The position numbers and the translations under genes were made by a program. DNA of 64,000 nt. Origin: an uncultured Christensenella sp. GTDB taxonomy: Bacteria; Bacillota; Clostridia; Christensenellales; Borkfalkiaceae. The stretch spans positions 1 through 64,000 of the forward strand of contig CAJTPJ010000008.1 of the NCBI GenBank assembly GCA_910578145.1. Reading direction: 5' to 3'. Shown here piece after piece: positions 25,632-32,562 of this stretch (the stretch's first letter is position 1; the number at the start of each line of letters is the position of its first letter). Below the pieces are notes generated by a model, which was not told where the DNA came from, ran no database searches, and was given only the letters and a program-made list of their open reading frames with translations.

Positions 25632-26795
25632 ATGAACTTTAAAAACGAAAAATGGGTTACGGTTTGGGGCAACGCAACGTCTATAGCCGACCGCAAGCCC
25701 GAAAATTACGCTAAAAACCTTACGCTGAGATATCCCGTTAAATCGGCGTTCGGAGGAAATAAAGTAAGGTTGCACTTTTCCAACTTTTGCGGCACCGAGC
25801 CGGTTACGCTAACGCGCGTAACCATAGCCCCCGCAATTTCGGACAGGGAAATTAATTTAAAGGACGCGGCTTTGGTAACGTTCGGCGGCGCGGAAAGCGT
25901 TACCGTCGGCGCCGGCGAAGAGGTGTTTTCAGATGAAATACCCTTTCGCGTAAAGCCGTTGGGCAAAGTTTCGGTTAGTATTTATCTTGAAAATTTTACG
26001 CTTATGCGCTCGGCTGTGGTAATAAAAGGTCCGCTTACCAAGGGCTTTTATTCGGTGGGCGACTGCGCTTTAAGCTCGGTTTTGCCGCTTGAAAAAACGC
26101 GCACTACCGACACGTTTTACTTTTTTACGGGGCTTGACGTTTTAACGGGCGTGGACAAGCGTTGCGTTATTTTATACGGCGATTCGATAACCGCGCAAAG
26201 CTGGGCAGACTATCTTTCACAGCTTTGTATGGACGACCCTTATAACACCACCGCTGTAATCCGCAGGGCGGCAAGCGGCACGCGCATTTTGCGGCAGTAC
26301 GACTGCATAACTTACGAAAGTTACGGTTTAAAGGGCGAAAATCGCTTCGAGCGGGAAATTTCCACCGTAAGCGGCGCGGATACGGTAATAATCCAGCAGG
26401 GCATTAACGACATTATCCACCCCGTGGGTACGGAAGTAAACCCGTTTAGACCTATGTCTGATTTGCCCGAGGTGCGCGAAATGGCGGCGGGAGTGGAATA
26501 CTATATTTCGGTTGCAAAAAAATACGGGCTTAAAACCTATCTCGGCACGCTGTTGCCAATTTACGGCTGGCGCACGTACGCGCCCTTCCGCGAGGAAATG
26601 AAAAACGCGTTTAACGACTTTTTGCGCGGCTGTAAACAGGCGGACGGGTGTATAGACTTCGACGCGGTTTTGCGCGATAAACGCAACCCCGCGGCTTTTA
26701 AAGATGGGTACGACAGCGGCGACCATTTGCACCCCAGCGAGGAAGCCTATAAAAAAATGGCGGAAACCGCGTTTGGAATAATTTCTCGAAATTAA
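25632..26795 (+). CDS. SGNH/GDSL hydrolase with N-terminal beta domain
   Basis: A serine esterase of the SGNH family, probably a carbohydrate or acyl esterase. I start at the ATG at 25632 (387 residues); the in-frame GTG at 25614 overlaps the -10 box. Residues about 1-165 form a beta-sandwich-like domain often seen ahead of such esterases. The catalytic part has block I CVILYGDSITAQSW (Ser), block III IIQQGINDI (Asn) and block V DSGDHLHPS (Asp/His). There is no signal peptide, so it acts in the cytosol. It lacks a visible RBS and may be leaderless. It heads a run of four same-strand genes. Confidence 0.88.
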   Translation: MNFKNEKWVTVWGNATSIADRKPENYAKNLTLRYPVKSAFGGNKVRLHFSNFCGTEPVTLTRVTIAPAISDREINLKDAALVTFGGAESVTVGAGEEVFSDEIPFRVKPLGKVSVSIYLENFTLMRSAVVIKGPLTKGFYSVGDCALSSVLPLEKTRTTDTFYFFTGLDVLTGVDKRCVILYGDSITAQSWADYLSQLCMDDPYNTTAVIRRAASGTRILRQYDCITYESYGLKGENRFEREISTVSGADTVIIQQGINDIIHPVGTEVNPFRPMSDLPEVREMAAGVEYYISVAKKYGLKTYLGTLLPIYGWRTYAPFREEMKNAFNDFLRGCKQADGCIDFDAVLRDKRNPAAFKDGYDSGDHLHPSEEAYKKMAETAFGIISRN

Positions 26796-26808
26796 AAGGT
26801 AATATAAT

Positions 26809-27735
26809 ATGGAAAATATCTACTATCCTTCAAAAGACGGAAAAAATACAATACACGCGTGCGTTTGGAAGCCCGAGGGCGAGGCTAAAGCCGTGGTTCA
26901 GCTTATACACGGAATGTGCGAATATGCGGAAAGGTACGCGCCGTTTGCAAAATTTTTAAACGACAACGGCTTTATCGTGTGCGCGGACGACCATTTGGGA
27001 CACGGCAAATCCGTAAAATCCGAAGACGATTTGGGTTATTTCAACGACGCCAAGGACTATTCCGTGGTGGTGGAGGATATTCACGGGCTAAAACTTAACG
27101 TGCAAAAACAAACGGGCGATTTGCCTTGGTTTGTGTTGGGGCACAGTATGGGCTCGTTTTTCTGCCGCAAATATATTTCGCTTTACGGCGACGAGTTCAA
27201 GGGCGCTGTAATTATGGGCAGCGGCTTTAAAAGCAAAGCCACGCTTAATTTCGCGTTATTTGCGGTAAAATTAAACGCGCTTTTCTGCGGTTGGCGCAAT
27301 AAAAGCAAAACCATAAAAAAATTGGCGTTTGGCGCTTACAATAAAAAATTTAAGCCCGCGCGTACGGGTAACGACTGGCTTTCCAAAAACCCGCAAAACG
27401 TTGACGACTATGAAAACGACCCGCTGTGCGGCTTTGATTTTACCAACAACGGCTATTACGTGCTGTTTTCGGTTATAAAGCAGGCTTGTTCGGCAAAAGT
27501 GATAAACGCAGTCCCCAAAAACCTGCCCGTTTACTTCGTTGCGGGTGAAAAGGACCCCGTAGGCGATTACGGCAAGGGCGTTATAAAGGCTTGCAACAAG
27601 TTCCATAAAGCGGGCGTTAAAAGCGTGGAGATAACGCTTTACGAAGACGGCCGCCACGAAATTTTAAACGACTACTGCAAAGACGGTGTGCAAAACGATT
27701 TGCTGGCGTTTTTTACGGAAAATTTGAATGGTTGA
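26809..27735 (+). CDS. Alpha/beta hydrolase (monoacylglycerol-lipase/S33-like)
   Basis: The 308-residue protein has the lysophospholipase/Hydrolase_4 pattern: oxyanion HGMCEYAERYAPFA, nucleophile elbow GHSMGS, catalytic Asp in VAGEKDPVGD and His in EDGRHEILND. No signal peptide. It begins 13 bases after the SGNH gene and overlaps the next gene by 8 bases. The substrate is not predictable beyond esters or acylglycerols. Confidence 0.9.
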   Translation: MENIYYPSKDGKNTIHACVWKPEGEAKAVVQLIHGMCEYAERYAPFAKFLNDNGFIVCADDHLGHGKSVKSEDDLGYFNDAKDYSVVVEDIHGLKLNVQKQTGDLPWFVLGHSMGSFFCRKYISLYGDEFKGAVIMGSGFKSKATLNFALFAVKLNALFCGWRNKSKTIKKLAFGAYNKKFKPARTGNDWLSKNPQNVDDYENDPLCGFDFTNNGYYVLFSVIKQACSAKVINAVPKNLPVYFVAGEKDPVGDYGKGVIKACNKFHKAGVKSVEITLYEDGRHEILNDYCKDGVQNDLLAFFTENLNG

Positions 27736-28486
27736 AAAAATCTACTTAAAAATACCCCCGCTCACGGGCGAAAGGGAAAGGGCGGCTTATATCTATTTGC
27801 CCGTCGGGTACGACGGTATGCGGCGTTTTCCCGTAATATATATGTTTGACGGCTGCAACTTGTTTTCGGACGAGGACGCAACTTACGGCAAAAGCTGGGG
27901 GCTTGCCGATTATTTGGATTATACCGAAACGCCACTTATAGTGGCGGGCGTTGATTGCAGTCACGTAGGCGACGAGCGGCTTTCCGAGTATTCGCCCGTT
28001 AATTTCACTTACGAAGGCGGGAAAATACGCGCCCGCGGCAAAAAGACGATGGATTGGCTGGTTAAGCAATTTAAACCGTTTATCGACGAAAATTACGCAA
28101 CCAAGCCCGACCGCACCCACACGGCGATAGGCGGCAGTTCAATGGGCGGGCTAATGACGTTGTACGCGCTTGCAAAATACGGCAAATATTTTTCGCGCGG
28201 GGCGGCGCTTTCACCCAGCCTATGGGTGTGCGGCGGCGAAATTCCGCCGTTTATCGTAAACGGCTCCTTTAAAAAGGACTGTGTTTTGTATACCGATTAC
28301 GGCAGTAAGGAATTTTCCAACCACGCCGTGCAGAAAAAAGCGTTTGCCGAAACGGCGGCGGCTCTTATAACAAGCGGGGTACACGTTACCGCGCGCGTGG
28401 TGCGCGGCGGCGTTCATTCCGAAGCCAGCTGGGGAAAGCAAATTCCTTATTTTATGAATATACTCGGTTTTAAACCGGGGCGATAA
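27728..28486 (+). CDS. Esterase of the enterochelin-esterase/EstD family
   Basis: The 252-residue protein belongs to the PF00756-type esterases: FPVIYMFDGCNLFSD strand, nucleophile elbow GGSSMGGLMTLYA, and a C-terminal His in RGGVHSEASW. It lacks a signal peptide. The 8-base overlap with the preceding hydrolase gene indicates co-translation. Three different hydrolase folds in succession suggest breakdown of an acylated or esterified compound. Confidence 0.88.
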   Translation: MVEKIYLKIPPLTGERERAAYIYLPVGYDGMRRFPVIYMFDGCNLFSDEDATYGKSWGLADYLDYTETPLIVAGVDCSHVGDERLSEYSPVNFTYEGGKIRARGKKTMDWLVKQFKPFIDENYATKPDRTHTAIGGSSMGGLMTLYALAKYGKYFSRGAALSPSLWVCGGEIPPFIVNGSFKKDCVLYTDYGSKEFSNHAVQKKAFAETAAALITSGVHVTARVVRGGVHSEASWGKQIPYFMNILGFKPGR

Positions 28487-28495
28487 GAGGTTTAT

Positions 28496-29674
28496 ATGAA
28501 AAACTTTATCTTTATTTCACCTAATTTTCCTGCAAATTATTGGAAATTTTGCCGCGAACTGAAAAATAACGGCTTTAACGTGCTTGGCGTGGGCGATTGC
28601 CCGTACGACAATCTTTCTTTGGAGCTTAAACGTTCGCTTAACGAGTATTACAAGGTTTCCAGCCTTGAAAACTACGACGAAGTTTTTCGCGCCGTGGCGT
28701 TTTTTACGTTCAAGTACGGCAAAATAGACTATCTTGAAAGTAATAACGAGTATTGGCTTGAGCGCGACGCTGTTTTGCGCACGGAATTTAATATCCAAAG
28801 CGGCTTTACCGCAAAGGATATTAAGCGCATAAAGTACAAGTCCGAAATGAAAAAATACTACAAAAAAGCCGGGGTAAAAGTTGCGCGGCACAGGCTGGTA
28901 AAAACGCTTAAAGGCTGTACTGATTTTATTAAACAGGTGGGTTATCCCGTGGTGGTAAAGCCGGATAACGGCGTGGGCGCAACCGCAACGTATAAAATTT
29001 GCAACGAGGAAAGCCTTAAAGCCTTTTTAAAAACCAAACCCAAGGGCTATGTAATGGAAGAGTACATAGACGGTTTGGTAAATTCTTACGACGCGATTGT
29101 AAACTCCAAAGGCGAGCCCATTTTTGAAACGGGGCTGGTGGAAACGGGTTCGCTTATGGATACCGTAAACAACTCGGAAGACAGCCTTTATTATTATCTC
29201 AACAAACCGCTTGACGACGTTGCCAAACTCGGCAGAAAGGTTTTAAAGGCGTTTAACGTTAAAAACCGCTTCGTACATTTCGAGTTTTTCCGCCTCAGTT
29301 CCGACCAATACGTAGGCAAAAAGGGCGAAGTGGTTGCGCTTGAAGTTAATATGCGCCCCGCGGGCGGCATTTCGCCCGATATGATGAATTACGCCAACAG
29401 TACAGACGTTTACAAGATTTGGGCGGATATGATAGCTTACGACAGCACGCTAGTGCCCGTGGGCGAACGGTATTATTGCGCGTTTGCCGGCAGGCGCGAC
29501 GGCAAAATTTACGCGTATTCCGAGCAAGATATAGTAGATAGATTCCGCGCTAATCTTAAATCGGTAGAGCGCGTGCCCGAAGCGCTTTCCGGCTGTATGG
29601 GAAACACCTGTTTTATAGCCAATTTTAAAACGCTTGAAGAAATGCAAGGGTTTTTCGACGAAGTGGTAAAATAA
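28496..29674 (+). CDS. ATP-grasp domain protein
   Basis: The 392-residue protein has the three-part ATP-grasp layout: a Rossmann-like N-terminus (FIFISPNFPANYWKF), a central ATP-binding part (GYPVVVKPDNGVGATATYK, GYVMEEYIDG) and the metal-binding ALEVNMRPAGGISPDMM. Such ligases join a carboxylate to an amine through an acyl-phosphate. The substrate is unknown. It ends the hydrolase operon and is followed by a terminator. Confidence 0.88.
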   Translation: MKNFIFISPNFPANYWKFCRELKNNGFNVLGVGDCPYDNLSLELKRSLNEYYKVSSLENYDEVFRAVAFFTFKYGKIDYLESNNEYWLERDAVLRTEFNIQSGFTAKDIKRIKYKSEMKKYYKKAGVKVARHRLVKTLKGCTDFIKQVGYPVVVKPDNGVGATATYKICNEESLKAFLKTKPKGYVMEEYIDGLVNSYDAIVNSKGEPIFETGLVETGSLMDTVNNSEDSLYYYLNKPLDDVAKLGRKVLKAFNVKNRFVHFEFFRLSSDQYVGKKGEVVALEVNMRPAGGISPDMMNYANSTDVYKIWADMIAYDSTLVPVGERYYCAFAGRRDGKIYAYSEQDIVDRFRANLKSVERVPEALSGCMGNTCFIANFKTLEEMQGFFDEVVK

Positions 29675-29682
29675 TAAATAAC

Positions 29683-29718
29683 GCCGTCCGCATAAACAGC
29701 GGGCGGCATATTTTTTTA
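29683..29718 (+). terminator. Terminator of the hydrolase/ATP-grasp operon
   Basis: GCCGTCCGC pairs with GCGGGCGGC (one G-U), loop ATAAACA, followed by a T-rich run. Confidence 0.85.
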
Positions 29719-29784
29719 AATTCCGTTCTAAATCGCCGCGCTAAGCATAAGTTATTATACACATAGTTTTTGCGGAGGCGAGTA

Positions 29785-31260
29785 ATGCTGGAATATAACG
29801 TTTACGAGGATATAGCTCAAAGGAGCGGCGGAGATATTTACGTCGGCGTGGTGGGGCCGGTGCGAACGGGTAAATCTACGCTTATTAAAAAATTTATGAC
29901 GGAGTTGGTTATTCCCAACGTCGAGGACGGCAACCTTAAAACCGTTATGGTTGACGAATTGCCGCAATCGGGTTCGGGCAAAAGCGTAATGACCACCGAA
30001 CCTAAATTCGTGCCCGCTAACGCGGCTACGGTAAAAATAGAAAATGCAACGGCAAAAGTCAGGTTTGCCGACTGCGTGGGCTTTATAACTAAGGGCGCAA
30101 ACGGCTTTGAAGAGGACGGCAAGCCCCGCCTTGTAAACACGCCGTGGTGCGATAAACCGTTGCCCTTTTCGCAAGCGGCGGAGCTTGGCACCGAGCGCGT
30201 TATAAGCGAGCATTCGACGATAGGCATACTCGTCACAACCGACGGAAGCATTTCGGATATCAAGCGCGAGGGCTATATCGAGGCGGAGGAAAAAACCGTT
30301 TCCCGCCTTAAAGCGTTGGGCAAACCGTTCGTTATAGTTTTAAACAGCGTAGAGCCCGAAAAAGCCCCTTGTAAAAAGCTGAAAGACGAGCTTGAAGCCA
30401 AGTACGGCGTAACCGTGCTTGCCTTAAACTGTGAAAAGCTGGACGCCTCCGCACTCCTTAACGTATTAAAAGCGGTTTTGTTCGAGTTCCCCGTAACGAG
30501 TTTCGACGTGGACGTTCCCGAATGGATGCGCTTTTTGCCGCAGGACAGCACGGCTATCTGCGAGCTTATCGACAAAATAAAAACCGCTTCTTCCAAAGTT
30601 TGCAAAATGAAGGATTGCTCGGCGTTTGACGATATGTTAACCGACTGCAAGTTTTGGAAAGAGGACGTTTCGGTGGCTTTAAGCCTTTCAACGGGTAAGG
30701 CGCAAATTTCCGCATACGTGCGCGACGGCGTGTTCTTCGATATGCTTTCGGAAATTGCGGGCGACAGAATAACCGACGAGTACACGCTTATGCGCTACGT
30801 ACACGGCTCGTCCGAAGCCAAGCGCGGTTACGATAAAATAAAGGACGCGTTGGAATGCGCGCGGGTAAACGGCTATGGAATAGTGCAGCCCGACGACGGG
30901 GATATGAGTTTGGAAGCGCCCAAAGTAGTGCGTCAGGGCGGCAGCGTTGGTATTAAACTGCGCGCCACTGCGCCCAGCTATCATATAGTAAAAATAGACG
31001 TAACGGGCGAAGTTAGTCCCATTATGGGCAGCGCGGGACAAAGCGAAAGCATAGTGCAAGGAATGATGAACGGGTTTGAAAACAACCCCGACGATATGTG
31101 GGATACCAACGTATTCGGCAAATCTCTGCGCGGAATGGTTAAAGAAGGGCTTGCAACCAAGGTTATTGCAATGCACGACGACACCAAGTCTAAAATGCGC
31201 CGCGCAATTACGCGCATCGTAAACGAGGGTAAGGGCGGCGTAATTTGTATCATACTTTAA
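29785..31260 (+). CDS. spoIVA: Stage IV sporulation protein A, spore coat morphogenetic ATPase
   Basis: SpoIVA polymerises on the forespore surface using ATP and forms the base layer of the coat. I start at the ATG at 29785 (491 residues, the family's length) behind GGAGGCG. The P-loop is GPVRTGKST (residues 24-32). Family-typical blocks are MTTEPKFVPANA, DCVGFITKGANG and HSTIGILVTTDGS; the extreme C-terminus (GVICIIL) is the conserved hydrophobic tail. It is a single gene with terminators on both sides. I could not find a convincing sigma-E promoter upstream. Its presence is strong evidence that the organism forms endospores. Confidence 0.97.
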   Translation: MLEYNVYEDIAQRSGGDIYVGVVGPVRTGKSTLIKKFMTELVIPNVEDGNLKTVMVDELPQSGSGKSVMTTEPKFVPANAATVKIENATAKVRFADCVGFITKGANGFEEDGKPRLVNTPWCDKPLPFSQAAELGTERVISEHSTIGILVTTDGSISDIKREGYIEAEEKTVSRLKALGKPFVIVLNSVEPEKAPCKKLKDELEAKYGVTVLALNCEKLDASALLNVLKAVLFEFPVTSFDVDVPEWMRFLPQDSTAICELIDKIKTASSKVCKMKDCSAFDDMLTDCKFWKEDVSVALSLSTGKAQISAYVRDGVFFDMLSEIAGDRITDEYTLMRYVHGSSEAKRGYDKIKDALECARVNGYGIVQPDDGDMSLEAPKVVRQGGSVGIKLRATAPSYHIVKIDVTGEVSPIMGSAGQSESIVQGMMNGFENNPDDMWDTNVFGKSLRGMVKEGLATKVIAMHDDTKSKMRRAITRIVNEGKGGVICIIL

Positions 31261-31340
31261 TTTGGTTTGCATATTATATATAGGTATGGGCGTTGCCTGC
31301 TTTGAAAAGTTTCGGCGCGGGTAACGATTTGCCGAAATAT

Positions 31341-31375
31341 GAGGGCGGTAGCTTTTTAAAAAAGCTACCGCCCTC
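31341..31375. terminator. Long perfect hairpin after spoIVA
   Basis: A 17-bp perfect stem (GAGGGCGGTAGCTTTTT and its complement). It lacks a clear T tract after the stem on either strand, but lies between convergent spoIVA and the small minus-strand gene. Confidence 0.7.
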
Positions 31376-31380
31376 AACTA

Positions 31381-31521
31381 TTATTTATTTTTATTAACGT
31401 TGCCGCCGTCGGGTTTTTTTACGCTTTCGCCCGAGCCCGCCGCCCCGCCTTTCAGTCCGGAAATGTAAGCAAAATACTCGTCTTCGGTAAGTTTCGGAAT
31501 TTTATTTTTCTTTTTACCCAT
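31381..31521 (-). CDS. 46-residue basic/glycine-rich small protein
   Basis: A short open frame beginning MGKKKNKIPKLTEDEYFAYI, with a Gly/Ala/Ser-rich tail and basic C-terminus. Its RBS GGAGGTC is perfect with 5-base spacing. That RBS is the 3' arm of the hairpin that ends the upstream HTH gene, and the hairpin's T run sits directly before the ATG. Codon pattern and RBS argue that it is real. Function unknown; a small protein made only on read-through or after unfolding of the hairpin is possible. Confidence 0.7.
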   Translation of the reverse strand: MGKKKNKIPKLTEDEYFAYISGLKGGAAGSGESVKKPDGGNVNKNK

Positions 31522-31524
31522 AAA

Positions 31525-31563
31525 AAGACCTCCGTTTTTTTAATATTATGAACGGAGGTCTTT
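31525..31563 (-). terminator. Terminator of the double-HTH gene that contains the next gene's RBS
   Basis: AAAGACCTCCGTT pairs with AACGGAGGTCTTT on either side of an AT-rich loop; on the minus strand a T run follows. The 3' arm includes GGAGGTC, the RBS of the 46-residue ORF. Confidence 0.85.
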
Positions 31564-31574
31564 AAAATTATACC

Positions 31575-32006
31575 CTATTTTTCTCTGCCTATTACGTAAT
31601 CGACGGAACTGTTGAAAAAAGCGGCTAATTTAATTAAAGCGTCCACGTAAGGTTCGCCTCTGCCTTGTAACCAGCAGTATAAACTGCCTTCGGAAATTTT
31701 GCATTTAATGCAAAACTGTCTTTTGCTCAATCCTGATTTTTCTATCAAAAACTTAATTCTTTCGTCAAAGGGAGGGGCGGTTACAAAACCGTTTGCCCTG
31801 TCCTCGCCGTCAAGCCCCAAAAGATAATCGGTAGTACAATTAAAGTAATCGGCAAGTTTAACTAACGTACCTCGCGTAGGCAACCTTTCGCCGTTTAAAT
31901 ATCTGGTAATAGTGGTATCCGATAAGTTAAGCTTTTTCGACAAAGTATACGCGTTTAATCCGTTTTCCTGTATAAGCCCCGAAAGCACTTCGACAAATTG
32001 CGACAT
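31575..32006 (-). CDS. Regulator with two tandem XRE-type HTH domains
   Basis: 143 residues comprising two HTH_3-like domains: about 5-65 (LNAYTLSKKLNLSDTTITRY, YLNGERLPTRGTL) and about 80-140 (LSKRQFCIKCKISEGSLYCW, GEPYVDALIKLAAFF). Each half ends in a similar NxxxDYxxGxxx segment (FNCTTDYLLGLD, FNSSVDYVIGRE), so the gene arose by internal duplication. It is divergent from the small gene at 32150. A perfect 10-bp palindrome lies between them and is the obvious candidate operator. Confidence 0.88.
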   Translation of the reverse strand: MSQFVEVLSGLIQENGLNAYTLSKKLNLSDTTITRYLNGERLPTRGTLVKLADYFNCTTDYLLGLDGEDRANGFVTAPPFDERIKFLIEKSGLSKRQFCIKCKISEGSLYCWLQGRGEPYVDALIKLAAFFNSSVDYVIGREK

Positions 32007-32050
32007 AATTCACCAAACGAAATTATTTTACGACAATAATTTTGCAACAT

Positions 32051-32080
32051 ATTGGCAGAAAAATACTCTATTCTGCCAAT
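32051..32080. promoter_or_regulatory. Perfect palindromic operator candidate
   Basis: ATTGGCAGAA and TTCTGCCAAT are exact inverted repeats separated by 10 bases. The site lies 45 bases upstream of the double-HTH gene and overlaps the start of an AT-rich -10-like region for the gene at 32150. Confidence 0.8.
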
Positions 32081-32149
32081 ATAATGTGTTATAATATAAT
32101 TACGGTTGAAAGTTCGAGCTACGACGGAAAAATTTTTTAGGAGAAAACT

Positions 32150-32377
32150 ATGGATAACTTATTAAAAAACGCAAACGAAAACGAGTATTTACTTAATGAA
32201 CGAAAGATTACCGCTGAGGAGTTTGTTGATGAAATTTATCCTTATTTTAAGGAATTTTACGAAGGCGAAGTGGTAAAACGGGGCGATAAAATCATAATTA
32301 ATTTGCCCAACGGACAGATTTTTTATATCAATATCGCCGGAAAACAGAAGGCAACCGACGGGATTAACCACGGTTAA
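32150..32377 (+). CDS. 75-residue acidic small protein, unknown
   Basis: A short acidic cytosolic protein (MDNLLKNANENEYLLNERK...) with a helical first half (EEFVDEIYPYFKEFYEG) and a beta-rich second half (DKIIINLPNGQIFYINI). RBS AGGAGA precedes the ATG. It is divergent from the double-HTH regulator, with TGTTATAAT (32087-32095) as an extended -10 upstream, and is probably controlled by it through the palindrome. No family recognised. Confidence 0.7.
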   Translation: MDNLLKNANENEYLLNERKITAEEFVDEIYPYFKEFYEGEVVKRGDKIIINLPNGQIFYINIAGKQKATDGINHG

Positions 32378-32469
32378 GAAAAATGGCAAAAAAAGGCATT
32401 GCCCCCCATATATGTGCCAACAAAATGCAAAATTTTATGAAAATAAGGTAAAAAACTTGTATATTATTA

Positions 32470-32498
32470 TTTACTTTTCGTAAAAAATGGTGTAAACT
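32470..32498 (+). promoter_or_regulatory. Candidate promoter for the acidic repeat protein
   Basis: TTTACT (32470-32475), 17-base spacer, TAAACT (32493-32498). Moderate match. Confidence 0.45.
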
Positions 32499-32562
32499 AT
32501 AAGAGAACTTGTCTTTATTAAAGACATTTTTGCATTTTGAATTTACTCAAATGAGGTGGACA

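Noticed and set aside
29700..29784. Possible sigma-E promoter for spoIVA (GCATATT at 29706)
   Set aside because: That hexamer is part of the upstream terminator tail, and no good -10 (CATACAAT-like) is found at the right distance.
30688..31377. 229-codon open frame opposite spoIVA
   Set aside because: Shadow of the conserved SpoIVA coding sequence; no RBS or family features.
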